DNA of 64,000 nt from Thermosynechococcus sp. HN-54. GTDB lineage: Bacteria; Cyanobacteriota; Cyanobacteriia; Thermosynechococcales; Thermosynechococcaceae. The translations under genes and the position numbers were made by a program. The stretch lies in contig NZ_CP098039.1 in the NCBI RefSeq assembly GCF_023650955.1, forward strand, positions 1,984,001 to 2,048,000, read 5' to 3'. Below are positions 1 through 9,834 of this stretch, one piece after another. Under the pieces are notes generated by a model, which saw only the letters and a program-made list of their open reading frames with translations, did not search any database and was not told where the DNA came from. The first letter of the stretch is position 1. The number at the start of each line of letters is the position of its first letter.

Positions 1-1074
1 TGTATTGTCTTTATTGATGAGTTAGATGCCATTGGTAAGTCCCGTTCCAGTGCAGGCTTTTATGGCGGGAACGATGAGCGGGAGCAAACCCTGAACCAAC
101 TCCTCACAGAAATGGATGGCTTTGATGCCACGGAGGCAACGGTGATTGTCCTTGCTGCAACGAACCGACCAGAAACCCTTGATCCGGCATTGCTGCGCCC
201 TGGACGCTTTGACCGCCAAGTGTTGGTCGATCGCCCCGATTTAAGTGGTCGGGAGGCAATTTTGAAAATTCATGCCAAAAAGGTGAAACTGGCCCCTGAA
301 GTGGATCTGCACGCGATCGCTGCCCGTACACCAGGGTTTGCTGGTGCAGACTTGGCCAACCTAGTCAATGAAGCAGCCCTACTGGCGGCTCGCAATCAGC
401 GGGAAGTGGTGACGCAGCAGGACTTTGCCGAAGCCATTGAACGGATTGTGGCTGGCCTTGAGAAGAAAAGTCGTGTCCTCAATGACAAGGAAAAGAAAAT
501 TGTTGCCTACCACGAAGTGGGTCATGCCCTTGTTGGCTGTGCGCTGCCGGGCAGTGGTCGGGTAGAGAAAATCTCGATTGTGCCCCGTGGCATGGCGGCC
601 CTTGGTTACACATTGCAGTTGCCGACGGAGGACCGCTTCCTGCTTGATGAGCAAGAACTGCGTGCCCAAATTGCCACATTGCTGGGGGGGCGATCGGCAG
701 AGGAGATTGTCTTTGGTACTATCACTACTGGGGCAGCTAATGATCTGCAGCGGGCAACAGATTTGGCAGAGCGAATGGTGCGCAGCTACGGCATGAGTAA
801 AGTCCTTGGTCCCCTTGCCCTTGAGCAACAACAGGCGAGCTTGTTGACGAACAATGGCATGATGCTACGGGCAGTCAGTGAGGAAACGGCTCAGGCCATC
901 GATCGTGAGGTCAAGGAAATTGTTGAAGCCGCTCACCAGCAGGCCCTCAGTATTCTCAAAGAAAACCGTGACCTTCTCGAAGCGATCGCCCAAAAACTCT
1001 TGGAAAAAGAAGTGATTGAGGGCGAAGAACTCCACGAACTACTGGCTCAAGTAAAAACTCCCACCGCTGCCTAA
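1..1074 (+). CDS. ftsH: ATP-dependent zinc metalloprotease FtsH (5'-truncated by window edge)
   Basis: This is a membrane-anchored AAA+ zinc protease that extracts and degrades damaged or unassembled membrane proteins. In cyanobacteria it works in photosystem II repair. The frame is open from base 1, starting inside the Walker B region (residues [10 protein letters not shown]), so the N-terminal membrane segments and Walker A lie outside the window. Visible features are the second region of homology (RPGRFDRQ), the zinc site HEVGH at 511-525, the downstream helix with [15 protein letters not shown] that supplies the third zinc ligand, and a C-terminal helical tail ending in TAA. Cyanobacteria carry several FtsH paralogues, and the visible half does not tell me which one this is. 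Confidence 0.96.
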   Translation, partial: CIVFIDELDAIGKSRSSAGFYGGNDEREQTLNQLLTEMDGFDATEATVIVLAATNRPETLDPALLRPGRFDRQVLVDRPDLSGREAILKIHAKKVKLAPEVDLHAIAARTPGFAGADLANLVNEAALLAARNQREVVTQQDFAEAIERIVAGLEKKSRVLNDKEKKIVAYHEVGHALVGCALPGSGRVEKISIVPRGMAALGYTLQLPTEDRFLLDEQELRAQIATLLGGRSAEEIVFGTITTGAANDLQRATDLAERMVRSYGMSKVLGPLALEQQQASLLTNNGMMLRAVSEETAQAIDREVKEIVEAAHQQALSILKENRDLLEAIAQKLLEKEVIEGEELHELLAQVKTPTAA

Positions 1075-1164
1075 CCAAGGGAGTCTCAAAAATCCAAGAA
1101 AACGCCAAAAAAAAGACCAGCGGATTACTGGTCATTCAGTCCAATGTTTTTGTCTTAGAAGAGC

Positions 1165-1224
1165 AGCTAAGGCGCACACAAAGTGATGAGGGCGATCAAA
1201 AAGCTGCGCTGCACTGCCTTAGCT
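1165..1224. repeat. Long-range inverted repeat in the ftsH-tldD gap
   Basis: Perfect 9-bp arms AGCTAAGGC (1165-1173) and GCCTTAGCT (1216-1224) enclose 42 bases between two converging genes. Just upstream a smaller hairpin, GACCAG/CTGGTC (1115-1120 and 1128-1133), lies close after the ftsH stop. No clean T-tract follows either one. They may be processing or termination structures, or part of a small RNA. The rest of the 248-base gap shows nothing I recognise. Confidence 0.4.
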
Positions 1225-1322
1225 CCCCTTCTTCTTCCATGATAATGGAGCGAGAGTCACAAAAATTCACATATAAAATCTTTGGGCATTTCTACTCAAA
1301 CCCATAACTGCAGGTAATCAGT

Positions 1323-2789
1323 TTAGCGGCCACCGACGGTAATGGCATCGACTTTAATGTGGGGTTGACCAACGGTGACGTAGATACTACCGCTAATCGA
1401 GCCACAAAAACCGGGGGCAAGAGCCAAATCGTTGGCAGACATTGAGATTCGCTGCATGATTTCCTTTGCTTCGCCAATCAGTGTGGCTCCTTTGAGGGGC
1501 TGTTTGATCTGGCCATTTTCAATCCAGTAGGCTTCCTCAACGGCAAAGTTAAATTGACCCGTGGCACCGACACTACCGCCCCCCATACGTTTGCAGTAAA
1601 TGCCGCGATCAATGGAGGCCATCAAGTCCTCAACACTGTATTCACCGGGGGCAATGTAGGTATTGCGCATCCGCGAAGCGGCGGCATAGGTATAACTTTG
1701 GCGGCGGCCACTGCCCGTGCGCGGGTGCCCTGTGCGCATCGAACCCGCGCGATCGCTCAAAAAATTCTTGAGCACCCCATTTTCAATCAGCAGCGTGCGC
1801 TGAGACGGCATCCCCTCATCGTCCATATCAATACTGCCGAAGGCACCGCTGGTAATCCCCTCATCCCAAGCCGTCAAGTTTTCATGGGCAATTTTTTCGC
1901 CTTTTTTATCGGCAAAGGGGGTCGTGCCCCGCTCAATTTGTGTCGTTTCCAAGAGGTGGCCACAGGCTTCGTGGAAGATCACCCCCCCAAATTGGTTGGC
2001 CATGATCACCGGATAAGTGCCCGATTCCACGTAGTCGGCATAGAGCATTTTGCCGGCTGCTTCAGCAACGGTATCGGCCAAGGTGGTGTAGTCCCACTGG
2101 CGCAAAAAGTCTGGATTACTGGTATCGCCATTGCGCTCACCAATGGAAGCGCGGTGCTCGCCATCGGCACAGAGAACAGAGGCCACTGCCGACTGGGTAA
2201 GGCGAATATCCCGACCAAAGGTGCCATCACTGGCAGCTACCATTACCTCTTGCCAATCGCGAAAATAACTGAGGCGGCGGGATTGCAGATGTTGGGTTTT
2301 CTGGCGCAGGCGATCGCTCCCCGCCAGCAGAATATCAGCCACTTCGGCGATGGGACTACAGGTGGCTAGCCAGTTTTCTTTGCGGCCTTGGGCATAGTCC
2401 CGCAGCAGCTCAAGGTGAATTGCTGGCACATAGGCTTGGGGACTCGGCAGGAGTAACCCCATCAAGCCAAGGGCTTTTTCGAGGGCAGCCCGCAGACCCT
2501 TGAAGCTGAGATCATTGGTGCTGACATAGCAATCACTGGTTCCCCGAAAAACGCGAATACCCGCCCCTAAGCTCAACCGCGGCGAGACACTCGTCAGGCG
2601 ATCGTCCTCCACAAGGGCACTCACGTACTGATTGCGCTCTAGGAAAATCTCGACAAAGTCAGCGCCAGCGGCTCGCCCTAATCCAAGGAGAGTGGCTAGG
2701 GGAGATTCCCAAGAGCCATCAAAGCGATCGCCTTCAGGGGAATAGCTAAGGTGGGCAAGATCCGCAGAACGAAGAAGCGTGGCTGGCAT
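1323..2789 (-). CDS. tldD: TldD-family metalloprotease
   Basis: This belongs to the TldD/TldE (PmbA) family of zinc peptidases, which cleave unfolded peptides and process modified peptides such as microcins. The characteristic zinc helix HEACGHLLE lies in the middle of the 488-residue protein, which identifies the catalytic TldD-type subunit rather than the E subunit. The C-terminal half has the family's glycine-rich GSxYVTVG-like segment. A TTG nine bases upstream is in frame, but the ATG at 2789 gives the usual MPAT start and is preferred. The gene converges with ftsH and lies downstream of rplY and purA on the same strand. No TldE partner is in the window. Confidence 0.93.
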   Translation of the reverse strand: MPATLLRSADLAHLSYSPEGDRFDGSWESPLATLLGLGRAAGADFVEIFLERNQYVSALVEDDRLTSVSPRLSLGAGIRVFRGTSDCYVSTNDLSFKGLRAALEKALGLMGLLLPSPQAYVPAIHLELLRDYAQGRKENWLATCSPIAEVADILLAGSDRLRQKTQHLQSRRLSYFRDWQEVMVAASDGTFGRDIRLTQSAVASVLCADGEHRASIGERNGDTSNPDFLRQWDYTTLADTVAEAAGKMLYADYVESGTYPVIMANQFGGVIFHEACGHLLETTQIERGTTPFADKKGEKIAHENLTAWDEGITSGAFGSIDMDDEGMPSQRTLLIENGVLKNFLSDRAGSMRTGHPRTGSGRRQSYTYAAASRMRNTYIAPGEYSVEDLMASIDRGIYCKRMGGGSVGATGQFNFAVEEAYWIENGQIKQPLKGATLIGEAKEIMQRISMSANDLALAPGFCGSISGSIYVTVGQPHIKVDAITVGGR

Positions 2790-2840
2790 TGTTAACAATC
2801 ACTTAACATATCCCCACTATAGCAAATTCCCCCTTGCAGC

Positions 2841-3146
2841 CTAGTTTTCAGCTTTGGCTAAAAAGGAGAGGTGATAGAGGGTATCCTTGGCGGGGTGGGC
2901 TTGCACCTCTTGGAGCACCACCGTTCCCTGCCACGGCAGATCGGGGATCGAAAGCTGAATTGGGGTTTTCTGGGGACGGGCATCCCGCACCAAAAATTCG
3001 GCGGCATGGGTATCCACCACGAGGGAAATCGAAGATTCAATCGTAGGGCCGTAGAGAACGGCAGGAGTTTTGCCCTCACGCCGCAGGGCATTGGGCTTGG
3101 CATCGGCAGGGCGTAGTTGCCCCTCAATCGCTAAGGAACGAGACAT
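2841..3146 (-). CDS. rplY: 50S ribosomal protein L25 (short form)
   Basis: This 101-residue protein matches the L25/Ctc N-terminal 5S-rRNA-binding domain. The N-terminal segment LRPADAKPNALRREGKTPAVLYG is the family signature (quoted in part: NALRREGKTPAVLYG), followed by the beta-barrel. There is no long C-terminal CTC domain. L25 binds 5S rRNA at the central protuberance of the large subunit. It starts at an ATG 14 bases after the purA stop on the same strand, so the two are probably co-transcribed. Confidence 0.88.
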   Translation of the reverse strand: MSRSLAIEGQLRPADAKPNALRREGKTPAVLYGPTIESSISLVVDTHAAEFLVRDARPQKTPIQLSIPDLPWQGTVVLQEVQAHPAKDTLYHLSFLAKAEN

Positions 3147-3160
3147 TGCTGCAACTCCAA

Positions 3161-4513
<1,353 letters not shown>

Positions 4514-4646
4514 TTAACTCGTTAATTAACACAATCGTCTATTGTAACCCTTGGGGCAAATGCACACAAGCGCGCGATCGCAAAAATTTTGCCATTGCCC
4601 TGACCGTCCTAGGGGCGATCGTGCTAGCATAAATAATGCCTTGAAT

Positions 4647-4718
4647 GCCGATGTAGCTCAGTGGTAGAGCACTCGATTCGTAATCGAGCGGTCGTGAGTT
4701 CGAATCTCATCATCGGCT
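4647..4718 (+). tRNA. trnT-CGU: tRNA-Thr (anticodon CGU)
   Basis: A full cloverleaf can be drawn. The 7-bp acceptor stem is GCCGATG/CATCGGC (4647-4653 and 4711-4717). The anticodon stem CTCGA/TCGAG closes a seven-base loop with anticodon CGT at 4679-4681. The T-arm has the TTCGAAT loop and the discriminator is T at 4718. No CCA is encoded. CGU reads ACG threonine codons. The ruvA coding region begins only about 40 bases downstream, so its leader abuts the tRNA 3' end. Confidence 0.97.
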
Positions 4719-4759
4719 TGGCTAGCCTATCTGCAACCGTCTGCGAGCAGGAATATACT

Positions 4760-5392
4760 GTGTTTGCCTACCTCAGAGGAACTGTTGTCGGCCATCAATC
4801 GGAAGGTGGCCATCGCTCTGCCCTAATTCTAGAGGTGAATGGGGTCGGCTATCGCTTACTGGTCACATCCCATCTGTTGCGGCAATACCCGCCGAGTGCT
4901 GAGGTGGTGCAGATTTTTACCCATCTCAGTGTCCGCGAGGATCAGATGCTCCTCTATGGCTTTGCCTCGGCAGCGGAGCGGGATCTCTTTTTACGTTTGA
5001 TCCGTGTCAATGGGGTTGGGCCACAGATGGCGCTATCGTTGCTGGATACACTGCCCTTGCCAGAACTCGTGCAGGCAATTGTGAGTGGCAATACCCGCCG
5101 TCTCAGCCGCGCACCGGGAGTGGGCAACAAAACCGCTGAACGTATTGCCCTTGAACTCAAAGCAGCGCTGAGTGCGTGGCGACAGGAAATGGGTTTAACG
5201 ACGCCTGCCTCTAGTCTCCCTACAGAAGCGATTCGTGAAGAGCTAGAGCTAACACTCTTGGCCTTGGGCTATAGCGATCGCGAGATTCAAGCAGCACTGA
5301 CGGCGGTAGCGCAAACAAGTACCCTTGCCAAGAACAGTGATCCAGAAGCATGGCTGCGAGAAGCAATTACATGGCTAAGTGCCAATACCTAG
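4760..5392 (+). CDS. ruvA: Holliday junction DNA helicase subunit RuvA
   Basis: RuvA binds four-way junctions as a tetramer and loads the RuvB motor for branch migration. The protein starts with the family hallmark [V/M]FAYLRGTV and contains two helix-hairpin-helix segments ([15 protein letters not shown] and [14 protein letters not shown]), plus the C-terminal RuvB-contacting domain. The frame is open further upstream into the tRNA gene, but that stretch is non-homologous. I place the start at GTG 4760, preceded by AGGAA at 4749-4753 with good spacing, giving 210 residues, the normal size. It follows tRNA-Thr directly and no ruvB or ruvC is nearby. Confidence 0.95.
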   Translation: MFAYLRGTVVGHQSEGGHRSALILEVNGVGYRLLVTSHLLRQYPPSAEVVQIFTHLSVREDQMLLYGFASAAERDLFLRLIRVNGVGPQMALSLLDTLPLPELVQAIVSGNTRRLSRAPGVGNKTAERIALELKAALSAWRQEMGLTTPASSLPTEAIREELELTLLALGYSDREIQAALTAVAQTSTLAKNSDPEAWLREAITWLSANT

Positions 5393-5432
5393 GCCTTAGG
5401 ATGAATAAAGACGACACCTACTCTAGACTTCT

Positions 5433-6410
5433 ATGGGGCAGCCAACCTTTATTGGCCTATTTGCTGGCATCGGTGGGATGCGGCTCGGTTTTGCCCAAGC
5501 GGGGGGTCAATGCATTTTTTGCTCAGAGTGGAACAAGTTTGCCCAGATAACCTACGAAGCAAACTTTGGTGAGATGCCAGCAGGAGATATTACGCAAATC
5601 TCCTCAGAGGACATTCCCGATCACGATATTTTACTCGCAGGGTTTCCCTGTCAACCCTTCAGTATTGCGGGTGTCAGCAAGCATAATGCCTTAGGAATTC
5701 ACCATGGTTTTCAGCACCCCACTCAGGGGAATCTATTTTTTGAGATCGCTAGAATCCTGAAGGATAAACGGCCTAAAGCCTTTTTACTAGAAAATGTTAA
5801 AAATCTTCAAAGTCACGATCGCAGTAGAACCTTTCAAACAATTCAAAAAACCCTAAATGATTTGAGATACTACATTTATTATCAAGTGATTAATGCCGTT
5901 CATTTTGTACCGCAGCATCGCGAAAGGATTTTTATTGTGGGTTTTAGAGATCCTCTTGAATTTACATTTCCTCAGTTGCCAACTCAACGACATAAAGTCA
6001 GAGATATTCTAGAGCCATCAGTAGAGGCTAAATATACTTTGAGCAATCATCTGTGGCAATATTTGCAAAACTATGCTGAAAAGCATCGTGCTCGTGGTAA
6101 TGGATTTGGCTATGGTCTAGTTGATTTAGAGGGAGTAACCCGAACGTTAAGCGCAAGGTATTACAAAGATGGCTCGGAAATCCTGATTGCCCAAGAAAAC
6201 AACAATCCGCGTCGCCTGACGCCAAGGGAATGTGCGCGCTTAATGGGGTTTCCTGACTCTTTCAAGATTGTGGTTAGTGATACAAGAGCATACCAGCAGT
6301 TTGGCAATTCGGTAGTGGTGCCACTCGTCAAAGCGATCGCTGAGGAGATTTTAAAATCTCTAAGCCAAAGAAAGCTACTAAAACAAACTAAGCAGCTGAC
6401 TCTCTTTTAG
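5433..6410 (+). CDS. DNA cytosine-5 methyltransferase (type II modification enzyme)
   Basis: This transfers a methyl group from SAM to C5 of cytosine in a specific DNA site. The 325-residue protein shows the ordered C5-MTase motifs: [11 protein letters not shown] (motif I, SAM), the catalytic PCQPFS with Cys73 (IV), ENVKNL with Glu120 (VI), [12 protein letters not shown] (VIII), a short target-recognition region, and the GNSVVVPL terminal motif (X). The gene is lower in GC than the backbone. It sits 40 bases after ruvA and just before the remains of what is probably its cognate endonuclease gene. The sequence specificity cannot be read from the protein. It appears intact, so it would now act as an orphan methylase. 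Confidence 0.95.
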   Translation: MGQPTFIGLFAGIGGMRLGFAQAGGQCIFCSEWNKFAQITYEANFGEMPAGDITQISSEDIPDHDILLAGFPCQPFSIAGVSKHNALGIHHGFQHPTQGNLFFEIARILKDKRPKAFLLENVKNLQSHDRSRTFQTIQKTLNDLRYYIYYQVINAVHFVPQHRERIFIVGFRDPLEFTFPQLPTQRHKVRDILEPSVEAKYTLSNHLWQYLQNYAEKHRARGNGFGYGLVDLEGVTRTLSARYYKDGSEILIAQENNNPRRLTPRECARLMGFPDSFKIVVSDTRAYQQFGNSVVVPLVKAIAEEILKSLSQRKLLKQTKQLTLF

Positions 6411-6476
6411 TTCAGATATGGTAATGAATGTTTTAAGCAAGCAGGAGAAGCAAGTTCTAAGAGAGATACTTTCACC

Positions 6477-7565
6477 CAGAAGTGTTGAAAGATAGTTTAA
6501 GAGGCTAGAAAAAAGGGAAGAAATGTCGTATTCTTCCCTCAAAAGAAGAAAAATTAATCAGCTTACTATGGCATCTTTTTCAGTTCTTGTCAAGTCTATT
6601 CTCAAGCAGCTCAGCCCTTGCGACTACCCCGTCCTCAACTCTCAATTGTTCTTCAAAATCTGGTTGACCTACATTCTCGACCAAGGATTAACCAGCATGA
6701 GAGCCTTATTTTATCGCTTGAATCATTCGGGGATTACAGTGGATATGTCCACGTTTTCCAAGGCGAACAAAACTCGAACAACCACCTTATTTGAGAGGAT
6801 TTACACTCATCTCATGTCTCAAGCTCGCAAGAGACATCGTTGTTCAAGTCTGATGCTGTTTCCTATTGATTCAACCGTCATTACCCTGACGAGTAAGCTC
6901 TTTTGGTTCTACAAATACCATCAAGTGAAGTTAATTACAGGATTTGATTTAACAGAGAACATCCTGGGTAAGGCAGTAGTCTCTTTTGGGGAGAGACATG
7001 ACCTAAGCTTTCAAGACGAGATTTTAGAAATGATCCCTGAGAATGCCGTTGCCATCATGGATAGAGGGTTTGCGAGTTGGAGATTTTTAGAGCGGCTGAG
7101 TGAGAGGAAGTGTTTATTTGTTGTGCGTATCAAGAATAACATGAGAATGAAGCTCAATCATGAGAGATACCGAGTGGTTCAATTTTTTGATGAGCATGGA
7201 ACAGAGTTTCGTATTGCGACGAATCTAATGCATCTAAGTGATGAGGAAGTGAGTGAGCTGTATCGGCATCGGTGGGGGATTGAGAACTTATGGAAGTTTC
7301 TAAAGATGCATTTATCATTAGACAAGCTGATTACGAAGAGTTTGAATGGGGTGATAAATCAGATTTATATGGTTTTGATTGGGTACTTAATTTTAGAGCT
7401 AATGGAGATACCTGAATACTTTGGCAGGAAGCTATTAGACAAATTGCGATATTTGCAACTGGAACTGAGTCGCCGCTGCTCGATAGTGCATTGGAGCTTT
7501 GATTGGCAGCCAGAGCTACTTGTCACTTAGGATGTTAAGTTTTGTTGCAGAATTCAACACTTCTG
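6477..7565 (+). mobile_element. Complete IS4-family insertion sequence (1089 bp)
   Basis: The ends are defined by perfect 13-bp terminal inverted repeats: CAGAAGTGTTGAA at 6477-6489 and its complement at 7553-7565. Outside them is a direct 9-bp duplication, ACTTTCACC, at 6468-6476 and 7566-7574, the expected footprint of IS4-type transposition. The element carries one transposase gene. The perfect target duplication and open transposase frame indicate a fairly recent insertion that has not rearranged. It lies in the 5' part of the endonuclease gene. Confidence 0.93.
6523..7530 (+). CDS. IS4-family DDE transposase
   Basis: The 335-residue transposase shows the DDE triad: Asp116 in FPIDSTVI, Asp180 in IMDRGFAS and Glu254 in the IS4 signature Y-x2-R-x3-E-x6-K (Tyr247, Arg250, Glu254, Lys261). 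A GGGAAG ribosome site lies just before ATG 6523. No frameshift or stop is visible, so the protein could be active. It fills nearly all of the surrounding insertion sequence. Confidence 0.95.
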   Translation: MSYSSLKRRKINQLTMASFSVLVKSILKQLSPCDYPVLNSQLFFKIWLTYILDQGLTSMRALFYRLNHSGITVDMSTFSKANKTRTTTLFERIYTHLMSQARKRHRCSSLMLFPIDSTVITLTSKLFWFYKYHQVKLITGFDLTENILGKAVVSFGERHDLSFQDEILEMIPENAVAIMDRGFASWRFLERLSERKCLFVVRIKNNMRMKLNHERYRVVQFFDEHGTEFRIATNLMHLSDEEVSELYRHRWGIENLWKFLKMHLSLDKLITKSLNGVINQIYMVLIGYLILELMEIPEYFGRKLLDKLRYLQLELSRRCSIVHWSFDWQPELLVT

Positions 7566-8350
7566 ACTTTCACCTAATAAGTATTACATGACGCCTATTG
7601 TTAAGAGAATTAATCAATGGGTTGTTAGTCAGAACAATATAAAAGAAGCATGGTTATTAGTGCTTAACCAGTTAAACAAGATCATACGAGCTTCCCAGAC
7701 TGATGTGGAAATGATTTTATATCAAAGACTTCAACAGAAGAAAATAAAGAATAAAAGTCAAGCCATAAAGAGCATTGTTGGCAATGCTTTCTCCAATGCA
7801 TTAATTTACATATTTCTTGTTAATAAATGTCACAAAAATATACCCAACTGGATGTTCATAACATCTCAGCTATCGAGTATTCCAAATTTCAAGAGTGCAA
7901 TTAATATCAATATCCAAAATGAAGTACAAAAACCAGATATGGATATTGTAATTTATGCAATTATATAGTAACGCCAAGCAAAAATATCCACCAGAAAGTT
8001 ATATTATTTTGTCTCTTAAAACTTCCTTGAGAGAAAGAGCGGCTCAAACTTATAAGTGGAAACTTCTAATGGAAATTGCTCTACATAGCCCCGAATTACG
8101 TGAAAAATATAACATCTCCTATAACTCATCAGTAATTCCAATTATCTGTTTTGCAACAACGAACTTTTACAATGAAGTGAGTCATCCTCAGCAACGAGGA
8201 CTGTTGAAGTTTTTTGATCGATCTTTTATTGCTAAGGAAATAAGTGTTACAGAGAACTCGTTTATTTATCCTCTCTCCAACCTAATTCCGTTTGCTATAG
8301 AAAAGCTCTCAAATCCCTATGTTCAGCTTAGTTTGTTTTAAGCCGCAAAT

Positions 8351-8375
8351 AAAAAAGGGGCAGTTTTATGCCCCC
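8351..8375 (-). terminator. Rho-independent terminator for the coiled-coil membrane gene
   Basis: Read on the minus strand, GGGGCA and TGCCCC (8374-8369 and 8362-8357) form a 6-bp G/C-rich stem with a six-base loop. A run of six Ts follows (AAAAAA at 8351-8356 on the plus strand). It lies about 36 bases past the stop of the minus-strand gene ending at 8411. On the plus strand there is no T-tract, so it is directional. Confidence 0.75.
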
Positions 8376-8410
8376 TAGTATCAGCAAACTATAGTGAACG
8401 ATTTGAATCC

Positions 8411-9223
8411 CTAGGAAAACATCGGCAGGCGAGAATAGATCGCTGTCCACAGGGGACTCCAAGGCCCAAGGTTGAGCACCAGAGCTGCGATCGCTACAGT
8501 GCTGCTGAGCCATGTCAGCCATTGGGAATAGATATTTGCCCCTTGCTTTTGCGTTTGCAGGTGTTCAACGGTTTGCTGAAGCTGCTCGACTTCTTGGTTC
8601 AGATCTGCAATCTCATGGTGTAGCTCATCAATTTCACGATCGCGATCGCTCACCGTGGCATGACAAGCCGCTAGTTCTGCCTCTTTTTCGCGACAGGTGG
8701 CTTCAATCGTGGTGAGAGAAGCGGTCAATGTCGCCGTTTGACTGGCATATTCTTCTTCGAGGCTGCTACTGCGTTGGTAGGCGGTTTCTAGCTCTTGGCG
8801 ATAGCGATCGCAATTGTCCCGTAGGGCTTCGTTTTCCGCTTGGCTATTGTTGAGGGCATCGGTTAATTCCGCCACTTGCTGACGATAATCCCTCACTTGC
8901 TCTTGAAGCTGCTGCTGCTGGTCTTCTAGCTCCTGACAGCGGTGTTGCAGCTGTTCCACCTCTGAGCGCAATTGCTCAATTTCTTGGCGCTGGCGATCGC
9001 GCTCCTGTTCGCTACGGCTGACCAGTTCCTTTAGCCCTTCAATGCGCTGGGCTTGTTCGTTGACAATCTTGTGCAGGCGATCGCACTCTTCCTTCAAACG
9101 TTGCACAGAACCCTTGTACTGCCGCTGTACCCACGCCCGCAAAAACGATAGGCCAGAGATGGTAAATCCAATCAGGGCATAGGTGCCCACCACTGTATGA
9201 CCCATGGCCGACATCTGTAACAT
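8411..9223 (-). CDS. Membrane protein with long central coiled coil, function unknown
   Basis: The 270-residue protein has a hydrophobic N-terminal segment (about residues 9-27, GHTVVGTYALIGFTISG). About 180 residues of Glu/Gln/Arg/Leu-rich heptad sequence follow, a strong coiled coil, and then a second hydrophobic segment near the C-terminus (TVAIAALVLNLG). A membrane helix at each end of a coiled coil suggests a rod or tether, perhaps dimeric, lying along or bridging a membrane. No enzymatic motif is visible. A TTG two codons upstream is also in frame, but ATG 9223 is preferred. A terminator follows the gene at 8351-8375. I cannot assign a family. Confidence 0.8.
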   Translation of the reverse strand: MLQMSAMGHTVVGTYALIGFTISGLSFLRAWVQRQYKGSVQRLKEECDRLHKIVNEQAQRIEGLKELVSRSEQERDRQRQEIEQLRSEVEQLQHRCQELEDQQQQLQEQVRDYRQQVAELTDALNNSQAENEALRDNCDRYRQELETAYQRSSSLEEEYASQTATLTASLTTIEATCREKEAELAACHATVSDRDREIDELHHEIADLNQEVEQLQQTVEHLQTQKQGANIYSQWLTWLSSTVAIAALVLNLGPWSPLWTAIYSRLPMFS

Positions 9224-9515
9224 ACTCAACCCCTGAACTTCAGTTGAATGTCAATGAAAACGCCGCAATCCAGAATACAGCCCTTTTCCTAAGGATGGAA
9301 CCCGCCCAAAACAGTCAAAGCCGCTGTCGGACAGGCCTCTATCTCTTTAATCCTTTGGCGATCGCTCCCCTATGCAGGAGCAGAGTGATAACGTTTGGGA
9401 ATCAATGTAGAAACTTCTATTTCCTAGTCTAGCGAGGGAGAATGACCGCTGGGGCTAGCTTCTTGCCAGCATTGGTACAATAAGGGATGCACTTGAATTT
9501 GCAAGGGGAAGACCA
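9224..9515. other. Gene-free divergent intergenic region
   Basis: These 292 bases separate the divergent coiled-coil and YggT genes. A plus-strand frame at 9244-9432 has no recognisable homology, no convincing ribosome site and a backbone-unlike composition, so I do not call it a gene. A TACAAT hexamer at 9476-9481 could be the -10 box for yggT, but no matching -35 is evident. Nothing else is recognised. Confidence 0.4.
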
Positions 9516-9806
9516 ATGACCGAGGCACCTGTATTGCCCATTCTATTGATGGGGATTGCGAACTTTTTGCAGATCTACTTAATTGTGCTGCTGATTCGCG
9601 TCCTGCTGTCTTGGTTTCCCAATATCAACTGGTACAATCCGCCCTTTTCAATTCTCAGTCAGTTAACAGATCCTTACCTGAATCTCTTTCGTGGTCTGAT
9701 TCCCCCCATTGGCGGCCTTGACTTTTCGCCGATTATTGCCTTCTTCCTCTTGCAATTTATTGTCCAACTCTTATCGGGGTTCTCCAGTAGCGCCACCTTC
9801 TTCTAA
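9516..9806 (+). CDS. YggT/Ycf19-family integral membrane protein
   Basis: This 96-residue protein has two hydrophobic stretches (residues 8-33 and 68-90). The conserved YggT-family segment between them is RVLLSWFPNINWYNPPF followed by LTDPYLNLFRGLIPPIGGLDFSPI (quoted in two parts: LTDPYLNLFRGLIPP and LDFSPI). In cyanobacteria and chloroplasts the family (Ycf19, CcdA-independent cytochrome assembly or nucleoid-distribution proteins) localises to the thylakoid. The exact biochemical role is unclear. An AGGGGAAG ribosome site precedes the ATG. mnmG follows 28 bases later on the same strand. Confidence 0.93.
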   Translation: MTEAPVLPILLMGIANFLQIYLIVLLIRVLLSWFPNINWYNPPFSILSQLTDPYLNLFRGLIPPIGGLDFSPIIAFFLLQFIVQLLSGFSSSATFF

Positions 9807-9834
9807 ACCATTGCTAGCCTAGGGGGCAATCGCC

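Larger units (their letters stand above)
6418..8341 (+). pseudogene. Type II restriction endonuclease gene, split by an IS4-family element and frameshifted
   Basis: An ORF starting at ATG 6418, eight bases past the methyltransferase stop, runs in frame to the IS insertion at 6476. Removing the element and one 9-bp target copy restores the same frame at 7575, which continues through the ATG at 7588 to about 7960. There a one-base slip in an AT-rich run moves the rest into the next frame, ending at 8341. The rebuilt protein is about 274 residues. It holds PDMDIV followed some 20 residues later by a Ser-Leu-Lys context (ILSLKTSLRERA), which looks like a PD-(D/E)xK-type catalytic core, and it ends in QLSLF. 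It may belong to a BsaWI-like family, but I hold that lightly. Its position next to the methylase is the main reason to call it the cognate endonuclease. Both lesions should inactivate it. Confidence 0.75.

Noticed and set aside
1554-2369. 271-residue frame opposite tldD
   Set aside because: It is an antisense shadow of the well-supported TldD gene and has low-complexity residues typical of such frames.
4661-4759. Upstream extension of the ruvA frame into the tRNA gene
   Set aside because: It overlaps the tRNA-Thr cloverleaf and lacks RuvA similarity. GTG 4760 with AGGAA fits the family start.
9244-9432. 62-residue plus-strand frame between the coiled-coil gene and yggT
   Set aside because: It has no recognisable family, no clear ribosome site and sits in a divergent promoter region. 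I treat it as chance.
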